Shown here: positions 17,291 to 25,633 of the stretch, one piece after another
How positions within the stretch are numbered: position 1 is the first letter of the stretch
Layout of the letters: each line of letters begins with the position of its first letter
NCBI RefSeq assembly: GCF_019805165.1
Contig: NZ_RWIJ01000031.1
Coordinates: 1 to 64,000, forward strand
DNA length: 64,000 bases
Source: Azospirillum sp. 412522
GTDB lineage: Bacteria; Pseudomonadota; Alphaproteobacteria; Azospirillales; Azospirillaceae
Reading direction: 5' to 3'
Translations under genes and position numbers: made by a program
Notes under the pieces: generated by a model
Told to the model about the DNA's origin: nothing
Seen by the model: the letters and a program-made list of their open reading frames with translations, nothing else
Databases searched by the model: none

Positions 17291-19486
17291 CTATGCCGCG
17301 ATCGACGCCTTCCAGCGCTCCGCGAAGCTCCATTCGTCGATCAGCGCGCTCATGCGCTCCAGCCGGGGGGCGCGGGCGTGGCGGGGCTGTTCGTCGACCG
17401 CCACCAGCCGCACCTTCGGCAGCCAAAGGCAGGAGCCGCCGGCCGCCCGCACCCGCAGACACAGGTCCAGCCCCTTCGGCTCCGGCCCGAGATAGCGGCC
17501 GCCGTCGGCCATGGCGCGCATCAACAGCTCGCGCGGCAGCAGCGCGCAGTCGGCCGAAACGGCATCGACCGCCGACGCCTCCTGCTCCTTCAGCCAGTCG
17601 CGCGGATAGCCGGCGAAGCGGCGCTCGTAGGCGGTCGCGCCGCCCGGCCCTTCCACCGCGACGATCCCGGCGAAGCGGACCGAGTGATCCTCGTACAGCA
17701 GGGTCGGGCTGACCATCACCGGCGCCAGGGCGGCGGAGCCAACGGCGTTCGGCTTGCGGATCGCCCGTTCCAGCGCCGACAGCCAGCCGCGCTCCGTCGG
17801 CAGAACCGACGGCGACAGCAGCAGGACGCGATCGGCTCTCGCATGCGGCAGCGCCGCCGCCACCGCCTCGAACGGATCGGATGCCGTGGGCGCGGCAACG
17901 AAGCCGACCGCCAGCCGGTAGAAGCCGGCAGCCTGCCGGACCATGCCGGCCAGCCGCTCATGCGTGCCGACACCGGCGACCACCAGGATTTCCGCTTCCG
18001 TGAAATCCGGGTCGTTCGCCATGCGGGCAAGGTTCAAATCGACATCCTCGCGCCCGTCGCAGACCGGCAGGATTACCGACACGCGCGGACTCTTCAGCGC
18101 ACGGCCCATCGGATGCAGGACGGAGGACGGGGCCGCCTTCGCAGAGGCCGCGGTGCGCAGCATCGGCCCGAGATGGGTGGAGACGACGCGGTCGATGGAG
18201 GGGCTGTCGGGATTGACCGCGCCCAGCATGCGCCGCAGCGAATCACCGGTCGGCGGCTGGCACGGCAGCGGCAGAAAGGCGATGCCGTCGGCCAACGTCA
18301 GCTCCAGATGGAACTCGGCGTCGGCGGCGATGCCGGCCGGCTCGCGGGCGAAGGCGGTGAAGCCGTGGGCGTCATTGCCCGGCAGGAGGCGGCCGGCAAA
18401 CAGCGGATCGCAGCCGAAGGCATCGGACACGTCCTTGCGGGCCAGCCGTGACCAGTCGGCATCCAGCCGCGCCGCCATGCCGCCGCCCTTCACCGTCACC
18501 GCCCGCACCGCCTGGGTGGGGTCGAGCAGCCAGCCGCAGACGAAAAGCCCGGCGCCCGGCACGCGCACCGCCATGTCCAGCCCCATGCGCACCGGCGCCT
18601 GGACCTGCGACACCGTCTCCACCCCGTTGTAACGGGCGGCTATGGCGGCGGCGACAGCGCGGCGGGCGGCATCGCCCTGCAACTGGCCCAGCATGTCGCG
18701 GGCATGGGCGGAGGCGACGCCATCGGCCAGCAGTTGCCGATGCTCGAAGATCGCCAGATGACGCCAGCCGTCGGCGGCGCGGAAATGAATGCGGCGGATG
18801 GTGTCGGGGACGGCGACCGGCCCCTCCAGAACCGTCAGCAGGCCTGCGGCATCGTCGGGCAGGTCCGGACGGTGGAAGGGGGCGGCGGCGATGGCGTGAG
18901 GCCGCAGATCCTCGGCCTCGACCAGCACATGGGCGGCTCCGGCCGGAAAGCCGTGCGACCAGCCCTGCACCATCAGCGCGCCGTCACGGAAGCGGCCCAG
19001 CACCTCGGCAAAGCCGTCCGGGCGGGAGGCCTCATGGGCCAGGCCGGACAGCAGGCGGGTGCGGCGGTGGCCCTCCCCGGCCTCCCCCTCTCCCATCGCC
19101 GGGCCGGACAGCAGGGTGACGGCGACGTCCAGCGCAGTGTCGAGTGACTGCGGCTGCACCTCGCGCAATGCTGCGACCAGATGGGCCGGGTTGGTGCGGA
19201 CGTTGGACAGGCGGGGCAGCAGCAAGTGCTTGCCCCGGGCATCCGCGATCTCGATGCGGGACGGGCGCATGTGGGCCAGACCGGTGACTCGGATGGCTCC
19301 CAGGAACCAGCGCTCCCCGGCCGCATCGGTCCAGCAGCCGCCGCGGAAGCGCCCGTCGATCATTCCATCCAGCATCACCGCACTGTCCGCCGGCAGAGGA
19401 TGGTCGATCGCCCCGAACAGCATCAGCGTGTCCTCGTCCAGCAGGACGGCGGCGGTGATGTCGGCCTTGGTGCTGCGGTCCTTCAT
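17291..19486 (-). CDS. Large glycan protein: accessory domains plus C-terminal GT2-like domain
   Basis: 731 residues. The N-terminal half contains beta-rich segments without clear family. A central segment has LFVCGWLLDPTQAVRAVTV and a later HGFTAFA, the same style of module as in the products of 13688-14485 and 21722-24010. From about residue 465 a GT-A family 2-like domain begins (RVSVILPVCDGREDVDLNL) and runs to the end. The expected metal-binding DxD is hard to place; SADCALLP and GLDLCLRVR occur where the family usually has its acceptor and ED-type residues, so catalysis may be degenerate. The ATG at 19486 overlaps the stop of the upstream gene by 4 bases (ATGA), which fixes the start. 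Confidence 0.7.
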   Translation of the reverse strand: MKDRSTKADITAAVLLDEDTLMLFGAIDHPLPADSAVMLDGMIDGRFRGGCWTDAAGERWFLGAIRVTGLAHMRPSRIEIADARGKHLLLPRLSNVRTNPAHLVAALREVQPQSLDTALDVAVTLLSGPAMGEGEAGEGHRRTRLLSGLAHEASRPDGFAEVLGRFRDGALMVQGWSHGFPAGAAHVLVEAEDLRPHAIAAAPFHRPDLPDDAAGLLTVLEGPVAVPDTIRRIHFRAADGWRHLAIFEHRQLLADGVASAHARDMLGQLQGDAARRAVAAAIAARYNGVETVSQVQAPVRMGLDMAVRVPGAGLFVCGWLLDPTQAVRAVTVKGGGMAARLDADWSRLARKDVSDAFGCDPLFAGRLLPGNDAHGFTAFAREPAGIAADAEFHLELTLADGIAFLPLPCQPPTGDSLRRMLGAVNPDSPSIDRVVSTHLGPMLRTAASAKAAPSSVLHPMGRALKSPRVSVILPVCDGREDVDLNLARMANDPDFTEAEILVVAGVGTHERLAGMVRQAAGFYRLAVGFVAAPTASDPFEAVAAALPHARADRVLLLSPSVLPTERGWLSALERAIRKPNAVGSAALAPVMVSPTLLYEDHSVRFAGIVAVEGPGGATAYERRFAGYPRDWLKEQEASAVDAVSADCALLPRELLMRAMADGGRYLGPEPKGLDLCLRVRAAGGSCLWLPKVRLVAVDEQPRHARAPRLERMSALIDEWSFAERWKASIAA

Positions 19487-20901
19487 CGGGTGCGATTCCC
19501 CTGGATAAGAGCGGCTGGCGCCGGTGAGAGAAGTTCGCCGTAGAGCGCGAGGTGGAGCGACGCGGCCTCCTCCGTCGGACGGACGGAGGGGATGTTGGCC
19601 GACAGCCGCTCCCACAGACCGGGTTCGGTCATGGCGCGGGCCATGGCGCGGGCGAGGTCGGCGGGATCGTTGGGGCGGACATGCAGACCGTCGACGCCGT
19701 CGCGCACCGCCTCCGCCATGCCGCCGATGCCGCTGACGATGACCGGGCGGCGATGCTGGAAGGCCTCCTGGATCACCAGGGGTGCGTTCTCCCACCAGAT
19801 CGACGGCATCACCACCCAGTCGGCGGCGCCGATCAGCGCCGGCATCTCCTGCGGACGATAGGGGCCGTGGGCGGTGGCAAGCCCGCGCGCCGCCTCGAAT
19901 CCGTCGGCGATGCGCTGGCGGAACTCCGGCGCCTGGTACAGGCTGCCGCCATGGACGGCCAGCGAGGGGTTGAGCCCCTGACGCGCCATGCGGGCGATGG
20001 CGTCGAGCGCCACGGTGACGCCCTTGAACGGGTTCAGGTTGCCGAAATAGGCGAAGGCGTCGCGCGCGGCACCGGGGGCGAGGTGTCGGACCGGGGCCGG
20101 TTCGATGGCCGGGCGGCTGTTCGCCATCACCTCGATTCGCGCGGGGTCCAGGCCCCAGGCGACGTAGCGGTCGCGCAGGAAGCGGCTGGGTGCCAGAAAG
20201 CGGTCGACCAGCCCGAACATCGCCTTGATGTGCTTCTCACGCAGCAGGAACTGGTCGGCCGGCCGGTCGGGGAAGCAGCGATGACAGGCATCCGGCGACG
20301 CCTTGGTGCAAAGTGCGCGCGCACCGCCCTCGATATCGCCCTCGCCTCGCGGCGGGGTGACCATCTGCCCGTCATTGGCACAGATCGGGTAGTAGTCGTG
20401 AAGCGTGTAGACGATCTTCGCGTCCGGGCAGACACGGCGGATCAGGAACAGCATCTCCACGCCCAGCAGCAGCGTGTGATGCACATGCACGATGTCCGGA
20501 CGGAAGGTGCGCAGCAGGTTCGACAGGTCGGGGACCAGCCCGTGCAGGTCGATCTGGCTCTGGTGGAAATGGTCGAAATGGCCGGCCCACAGCAAAACTT
20601 CGTCGGCGCTGCGTCCCAGCGTCTGGAAGCCGGTGCCGGGACGCGGCGCCCGGTGGGTGTCGTTGGTGCAGGCCAGGAACAGGCACTCGGCTCCCGCCGC
20701 CTTCAGGGCGCCGAACAGCTCGTGCGCGAAGATTTCGGTGCCGCCGGGATGCAGGCTCGGGTGGTTGTGCGCGATCAGCAGCACCCGCGGCGGCCGGGCG
20801 GCGACCAGCGGACGCGCCGGCTGGCGCGGGGCGGGACGGGCCGCGGTGTGTCCCGTTCCAGGATGGTTGGCGGGAAGAAGGGGAAGGCGGCGCCGGCTCA
20901 T
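19483..20901 (-). CDS. Glycosyltransferase family 4 protein
   Basis: 472-aa GT-B glycosyltransferase, paralogous to the product of 15926-17239. After a ~38-residue polar leader it reads VLLIAHNHPSLHPGGTEIFAHEL, then DIVHVHHTLLLGVEML, YTLHDYYPICANDGQMV, the cysteine insert (CTKASPDACHRCF), the donor domain FAYFGNLNPFKGVTVALDA and SIWWENAPLVIQEAFQHRRPVIVS. It overlaps its neighbours by 4 bases at both ends (ATGA), showing tight translational coupling. Both GT4 copies share the SIWWEN donor loop and the Cys insert, so they likely use related donors or belong to one pathway. Confidence 0.85.
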   Translation of the reverse strand: MSRRRLPLLPANHPGTGHTAARPAPRQPARPLVAARPPRVLLIAHNHPSLHPGGTEIFAHELFGALKAAGAECLFLACTNDTHRAPRPGTGFQTLGRSADEVLLWAGHFDHFHQSQIDLHGLVPDLSNLLRTFRPDIVHVHHTLLLGVEMLFLIRRVCPDAKIVYTLHDYYPICANDGQMVTPPRGEGDIEGGARALCTKASPDACHRCFPDRPADQFLLREKHIKAMFGLVDRFLAPSRFLRDRYVAWGLDPARIEVMANSRPAIEPAPVRHLAPGAARDAFAYFGNLNPFKGVTVALDAIARMARQGLNPSLAVHGGSLYQAPEFRQRIADGFEAARGLATAHGPYRPQEMPALIGAADWVVMPSIWWENAPLVIQEAFQHRRPVIVSGIGGMAEAVRDGVDGLHVRPNDPADLARAMARAMTEPGLWERLSANIPSVRPTEEAASLHLALYGELLSPAPAALIQGNRTR

Positions 20902-21725
20902 GGGGCGGCTCCTTTCTCCAGAACCAGCAGGTCCTGGAAGTTCTCGGCCTCGCGCTGGCCGCTCCAGTGGCCGCGCATCACGGCGCGGGCGGGGCGCAGG
21001 CCATGGGCGGTGAAGCGGCCGAGCAGGAACTCCTCTTCATAGGCGACAGCGGCGTTGGGATGCTCCGGATCGGCGAGCAGTTCCACGCCCGGCGCATCGC
21101 GGAAGGACGGCCGGGCGGTGCCCTTGGCGATGCCGGCCCGCGCGGTGGCGTCGGCCAGGAACAGGCTTAGGAAGCAGCGCCCGCCCGGCTTCAGCACCCG
21201 CGCGATCTCCGCCGCGTAGCGCTCGGTATCGGCCGTGCGCAGGTGGGTGATGACGGAGGTCAGAATGACGAAGTCGTAAGTGCCCGCCCTGAACGGCAGC
21301 GTCGCCGTCTCCCCCTCGATCCGGCCGTCGGGATTGTAGAGGCCGTTGGCGACGTCGAGATGGTGGAAGCGGAACTCCGGGTAGGCCGGGGTGATGGTCG
21401 ACGCGCACCAGCGGATGCCGTCCAGCACGATGTCGATGCCGTCATAGGACGAGTCCAGATACTGGGTGAGCGGCAGAGCCATGCGGCCGACGCCGCAGCC
21501 GATCTCCAGCACCTTGTGGTCGGGACGCAGGCCGCCGAGACGGACGAAATGGCGCAGGAACTCCGCCCCGATGGCGCGGAAATCGCCGTCGCCAATGAAA
21601 TGCAGTTCGGGCGGCGGCACCGGCAGGAAGCGGTTGCGCGCGATGTGGGCGCAGAGCCATTCCAGCCGCGGATCGGTCTGGCGGCGCAGGACGGCAAGCT
21701 GCGGGGACGGCAGAATCGCATTCAT
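20898..21725 (-). CDS. Class I SAM-dependent methyltransferase
   Basis: 275 residues with a standard SAM-binding core: motif I VLEIGCGVGRMALPL (near residue 85), a motif II acidic turn in YDGIDIVLDGIRW, FHHLDVANGLY, TYDFVILTSVITHL, and the post-motif ARVLKPGGRCFLSLF. The N-terminal ~75 residues are probably helical. Start and stop each overlap a neighbour by 4 bases, so it belongs to the glycan operon and probably methylates a sugar, or caps a chain. The acceptor cannot be told from sequence. Confidence 0.82.
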   Translation of the reverse strand: MNAILPSPQLAVLRRQTDPRLEWLCAHIARNRFLPVPPPELHFIGDGDFRAIGAEFLRHFVRLGGLRPDHKVLEIGCGVGRMALPLTQYLDSSYDGIDIVLDGIRWCASTITPAYPEFRFHHLDVANGLYNPDGRIEGETATLPFRAGTYDFVILTSVITHLRTADTERYAAEIARVLKPGGRCFLSLFLADATARAGIAKGTARPSFRDAPGVELLADPEHPNAAVAYEEEFLLGRFTAHGLRPARAVMRGHWSGQREAENFQDLLVLEKGAAP

Positions 21726-24010
21726 CGGGTCACCTGTGCGGTCTTGCGGGCGCGGCCATTTCGGGACGGCTGCACCTCGTCGTCGGCGTGCCAGTCGCGT
21801 GCCATCAGTTCGGCCATGCGGTCGGCCCAGCGGCGGCCATGGAGCCAGCGGTTGTATTCGGAGGCGACTCCGCGGGTGTAGCCCTGGTGCCGGCCGATGG
21901 AGCGGCGTTCCAGATGGTACAGCTCCACCGACGGGACATAGCGGACGTCGAGACCCTGGCCGCGGATGCGCAGGCAGAGGTCCGAATCCTCGAAGTCGCC
22001 GATGATGTAGTCTTCGCAGAAGCCGCCGGCGGTACTGTAGGCGGCGCGTGTGGTCAGCAGGCAAGCGCCGGTGACGCCGGGCACCGACCGCGGCCGGCAG
22101 GCGGCGGCAAAGTCGCGCGGCAGGCCCTTGAAGTAATGATGGTTGTACCAGGCGCCCTGCAGGTCGCGGTCGAAATAGAGTCCGGCATGCTGGAGGCTGT
22201 CGTCGTCGAACAGCAGCTTCGGGCCAACCGCCCCGATGCCCGGACGCTCCTCCAGCGCCGCGACCAGCTGCGGCAGCCAGCCGGCACGGTCGGGCACCAC
22301 GTCGGAGTTCAGGAGCAGCAGGCGGTTGGCTCGGGCAACGGCGACGCCGGCATTGTTGGCGGCGGAATAGCCGTAATTGGCGCTTTGCACCAGCAGCAGC
22401 ATCGGCAGGCCATAGAGGCCGTGGAAACCGCGCAGCAGATGCGCCACCTCGTCGCGCTGCTCCGGGCTGTCGAGCACGAAAACCAGTTCGGCATCGGCCA
22501 TCGCCGGGTCGGTGGCGAAGCACGCGATCTGGAAGCGCAGGAACTCCAGCGTGCGGTAGAGCGGGATGACGACCGACACCGCGGGCTTCGCCTTGCGCTC
22601 GCCGTAGACGAGCAGTTCAGGTTCGCCACGGGTGGCGAGATGGGCTGCGTGCAGCGGGGCGACGGCCGGGCCGATGACGGTCTCCAGCAGTTCCGGCGTG
22701 GCGAAGCGCGGCGGCAGGCTGCCGAGCACCGCGGCCCGGGCGTCGGCGTGGACGCGCGGACGCGGCGGCGGGACGAGACGAAGCGCCCCGCCCGACGCCA
22801 GCCGAAGCTCCGCCGTAACCTGGAGCGCCTCCGCCGGTTCGGGGCTGCCCGGCAAATGCAGGACGAAGCCGCTGCGGTCTACGCCAGCCGTACCGTACAG
22901 TTTCGCCACATCCTCGCGCGGGAAGCGGTGAGCGAAGCGCTCCACCCGGCGTTCGCCGCCGAAGGGGGTGCGCACCACCAGTTCCGCCGCCAGCCCATGC
23001 GGGTCGTGCAGCCAGCCGGCGAGGAACAGCCCGCCGTCGGATGTCGGAACCGCCAGGTCGAGCGAAGCCCCGATGGGGCGCTTGGCGTCGGCGGCCTGCC
23101 GGCGCGGCAGCGGGGCCAGCGCCTGCAACTCGCTGACCGCCGATGCAGCCGACGCATCGTGGCGACCGCGCCGGGCAAGGCAGGTCAACAGATAATTGCG
23201 CAGCGTGGCCGGCGTGTCGGGGCGGGCGTTCAGCCGGTCGGTCAGAGTCGGCAGGCCGACGGGCTCTTCCGGGAAGCGGCGACAGGCGACGCCGTTGGCG
23301 CCAAGCACCACCAGCAGGTTGCCCGGCACACACAGCTCGCGGTCGATCAGCAGGTCGAAGGCGATCCGCCCTTTCCCCGCCGGGTCTGGTCCGATGCAAG
23401 CTTCGAAGGGCGCCCGCCCCATCGCGTTCGATGACAGCACCACCAACCCGCTTATCGTACCGAAGCGGCCGGACAGCGCACCGGCGCAGAGCAGAAGGTC
23501 ACCGCCCGCCGTCGCGCGCACCGCCAGCATAGCCGGCTCAGCCGCGCGGTCCAGGACCAGCCGGCGGCACAGCGTGGCAAAGGTTGCATCGCCACGGAGC
23601 ACCGGGGTGGAGCAGGCGAAATCGAACAGGAAGCGCAGCACCCGCAGCCGGGCGGCACCATCCAGGATGCCCAGAAGCCCGGCGGGATCGAGTTCGGCGG
23701 CGGCGGATTCGGTGCGAAGCTCGGCGATCACGCGGTTGTTGGCGATGAAATGGATCGGCATCCGCGGGTTGCGCGGTGCCGGCAGGATCGACAGGACGCG
23801 CCGCCCACCCCAACCGGTGTCGATGGTCAGCGTGGTGAAGGGCGGACGCACCGGCTGGCCGTCGACGCTCGGCGTGATCGGACCGACGGAATCGGCCGTG
23901 CCGGCCGTCCCGTCCATCGTCCAGGAGACGAGGAGGAAGCGGCGGCCCAGCGCCAGACGCTGGGCCGGGGCGATCGACACCGAATTCGGCAGAACGGCGA
24001 TGACGGTCAT
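21722..24010 (-). CDS. Multidomain glycosyltransferase family 2 protein
   Basis: 762 residues. The first ~440 are beta-rich accessory regions, including LFLAGWLHDPHGLAAELVV with downstream RSGFVLHLPG, the module also seen in two other cluster proteins. The GT2 domain begins near 470 (VSVVIPLYRTLEFLRFQIACF). It has SANYGYSAANNAGVAVA, the metal-binding NSDVVP region and late GDFEDSDLCLRIRGQG with the family ED acceptor residues, so it looks catalytically intact. It is the first gene of the tightly coupled glycan operon, 139 bases downstream of the RTX gene on the same strand. Sugar and acceptor are unknown. Confidence 0.82.
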   Translation of the reverse strand: MTVIAVLPNSVSIAPAQRLALGRRFLLVSWTMDGTAGTADSVGPITPSVDGQPVRPPFTTLTIDTGWGGRRVLSILPAPRNPRMPIHFIANNRVIAELRTESAAAELDPAGLLGILDGAARLRVLRFLFDFACSTPVLRGDATFATLCRRLVLDRAAEPAMLAVRATAGGDLLLCAGALSGRFGTISGLVVLSSNAMGRAPFEACIGPDPAGKGRIAFDLLIDRELCVPGNLLVVLGANGVACRRFPEEPVGLPTLTDRLNARPDTPATLRNYLLTCLARRGRHDASAASAVSELQALAPLPRRQAADAKRPIGASLDLAVPTSDGGLFLAGWLHDPHGLAAELVVRTPFGGERRVERFAHRFPREDVAKLYGTAGVDRSGFVLHLPGSPEPAEALQVTAELRLASGGALRLVPPPRPRVHADARAAVLGSLPPRFATPELLETVIGPAVAPLHAAHLATRGEPELLVYGERKAKPAVSVVIPLYRTLEFLRFQIACFATDPAMADAELVFVLDSPEQRDEVAHLLRGFHGLYGLPMLLLVQSANYGYSAANNAGVAVARANRLLLLNSDVVPDRAGWLPQLVAALEERPGIGAVGPKLLFDDDSLQHAGLYFDRDLQGAWYNHHYFKGLPRDFAAACRPRSVPGVTGACLLTTRAAYSTAGGFCEDYIIGDFEDSDLCLRIRGQGLDVRYVPSVELYHLERRSIGRHQGYTRGVASEYNRWLHGRRWADRMAELMARDWHADDEVQPSRNGRARKTAQVTR

Positions 24011-24149
24011 GGATGGGTTTCCGGCAGCGTCGGTGGGTTTGAAAGTCGGAAAGGCGGAGTTCGGGCAAGGGGGGCCGGCGGCGGCTTTGACACCACCGGT
24101 CCCTCCTTCTCAGGCGGCGCTCAGGAAGCGTCGCTCGATCAGTGCCCGG

Positions 24150-24968
24150 TTAGTGGATGACGAAGAAGTCGTTCGGGTGGTTGTGGATGTCCGCAGCCGA
24201 GACACCCTTCAGCGTGATGCTGTCGCCATGACCCAGGTCGATCACGGCGTCGCCATGCTGGTCGGTGACGCGGGCAGCCAGATCGGCGGCGTCGGTCACC
24301 TTCAGACCGTTGATGTTGCGGGAGATCTGCAGAACGTCCTCGCCGGCCTTGAAGTCCAGGACCACGTCCTGGCCGCCGCCGCCGGAGAAGATGAAGACGT
24401 CGTGTCCGGCGCCGCCGATCAGCAGGTCGTCGCCCTTGCCGCCTTCCAGACGGTCGTTGCCGTCGTCGCCGAACAGGGTGTCGTCGCCGTCACCACCGTT
24501 CAACACGTCGTCGCCGGTGCCGCCGCGCAGCAGGTCGTCGCCCTTGCCGCCATTGAGGATGTCGTTATGGCCGCCACCGTACAGCGTGTCGTCGCCGGCA
24601 CCGCCATTCAGCACGTCGTCACCGTCGCCCCCCGACAGCACGTCGTCGCCCTTGCCGCCATCCAGCAGATCGCGCCCGGCACCGCCGACCAGAACGTCGT
24701 CACCATTCCCCCCCAGGATGATGTCGTCGCCTGAACCGCCATCGATAATGTCGTCGCCGTTACCTCCCAGCAGCATGTCCGCCGATGCGCCGCCATGGAT
24801 CACGTCCGTCCCGTTGCCCCCCAACAGAAGGTCGTGCCCATTGCCGCCAAGCAGAGTGTCGCTGCCGTTGCCCCCCAGCAACAGAGAGTCACCCTGCCCA
24901 CCGACCAGCAGATCGTCATGATTCGTGCCGAGATGCACGTCGTAGCTGCCTCCAGGAACCGTAGCCAT
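24150..24968 (-). CDS. RTX (hemolysin-type) calcium-binding repeat protein, type I secretion substrate
   Basis: 272 residues, about two thirds of them GGxGxDxUx nonapeptide repeats (18-19 tandem copies, roughly residues 22-190) that fold into a calcium-binding parallel beta roll outside the cell. A short conserved tail follows (VFIFSGGGGQDVV, then FKAGEDVLQIS) and the protein ends in DFFVIH, a hydrophobic terminus typical of uncleaved C-terminal type I signals. There is no signal peptide and no catalytic domain. AAGGAGAC lies about 8 bases upstream of the start. The type I ATPase and adaptor genes lie just upstream on the same strand, and the glycan cluster downstream. A surface or matrix role is inferred. 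Confidence 0.88.
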   Translation of the reverse strand: MATVPGGSYDVHLGTNHDDLLVGGQGDSLLLGGNGSDTLLGGNGHDLLLGGNGTDVIHGGASADMLLGGNGDDIIDGGSGDDIILGGNGDDVLVGGAGRDLLDGGKGDDVLSGGDGDDVLNGGAGDDTLYGGGHNDILNGGKGDDLLRGGTGDDVLNGGDGDDTLFGDDGNDRLEGGKGDDLLIGGAGHDVFIFSGGGGQDVVLDFKAGEDVLQISRNINGLKVTDAADLAARVTDQHGDAVIDLGHGDSITLKGVSAADIHNHPNDFFVIH

Positions 24969-25004
24969 CGTAGGTGTCTCCTTGCGATGTGATTGGGATT
25001 TTTG

Positions 25005-25047
25005 GGCCTTCTTTAGGCCTCGCTCGAAAGGCTGAGCTCGCCTTTCG
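25005..25047 (-). promoter_or_regulatory. Two adjacent hairpins in the RTX gene leader
   Basis: Upstream of the RTX start are a 5-bp stem with 5-base loop (25005-25019) and a perfect 8-bp stem CGAAAGGC/GCCTTTCG with 7-base loop (25025-25047). Both would be in the 5' untranslated RNA if transcription starts in the AT-rich region further upstream. They could stabilise the message or act as a weak attenuator; neither is followed by a T-run on the minus strand. Confidence 0.4.
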
Positions 25048-25508
25048 GTGTAACCAAATCTATCGGGGCGATAGTGTGATAAAACTTGGGCACATGGAAG
25101 AGAAAGTTGAGTCTAGATAGCAAATTCTTGCAGTACAACGCATTGTCGATATTTTAAAAAAGAGAGTTATTCTGATTTATTTCGAATTTCTAAGCAGTTT
25201 GCGTTTTAAAAAATGATGGTCAGACTCACATTTCCCCAGCAAGAAGGCGAAAAACGGCGGAATCTCAGGGAAAATTCGCAAATCGTTAAAAGAAGGTTCT
25301 TAAAATCGAATGATTCATTCAAAGCCACAACGGCGTTATCACCCGCGGTGGAAGCGCTTGCGCCGGCCAGGGCGAGACCGTCATCGGCAAAGAGAAAAGA
25401 AATCATTTTAATATTCAGCGGCCAGAACAAAAACTCGGCACTTTCAGACGCAAGATTCAGCCGAGCTGGCGGTAATGAAACTGCCTCACATCCGCCGCGG
25501 TCGTGCAA
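25048..25508. other. AT-rich intergenic region upstream of the RTX gene
   Basis: This gene-free stretch is markedly richer in A/T than anything else in the window, especially 25070-25215 and 25260-25330. It likely holds the RTX promoter on the minus strand; a weak pair, TTGTAC then TAGACT 17 bases later, reads on the minus strand around 25110-25140. Open frames crossing it have no protein-like character and were not called. A short palindrome, TATCG/CGATA, is at 25061-25073. Confidence 0.4.
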
Positions 25509-25537
25509 AAGGGCCGGCGCGGGGGACGCCGGCCCTT
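25509..25537 (-). terminator. Rho-independent terminator after the type I secretion operon
   Basis: A perfect 11-bp GC-rich stem (25509-25519 with 25527-25537), a 7-base loop, and four T residues at the 3' side when read on the minus strand. It lies about 100 bases past the stop of the HlyD-type gene, so it would separate the secretion operon from the RTX gene. Confidence 0.75.
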
Positions 25538-25633
25538 CCACGAAGCAGCTGGCCGGGGGATGGACGCCCAGGCAAGCGGCCTCAGCCCGCACCGGCCCGA
25601 ACGGGGGGAGGGCCGGGGGGATGGCGGTTCCGC

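Noticed and set aside
19487..19795. A 103-codon N-terminal extension of the 731-aa glycan protein
   Set aside because: It runs inside the coding sequence of the upstream GT4 gene in another frame; the ATGA overlap at 19483-19486 marks the true start.
24265..24921. Regular 27-bp periodic DNA that could look like a CRISPR or satellite array
   Set aside because: It is the coding sequence of RTX nonapeptide repeats on the minus strand; units differ in sequence and have no conserved repeat-spacer layout.
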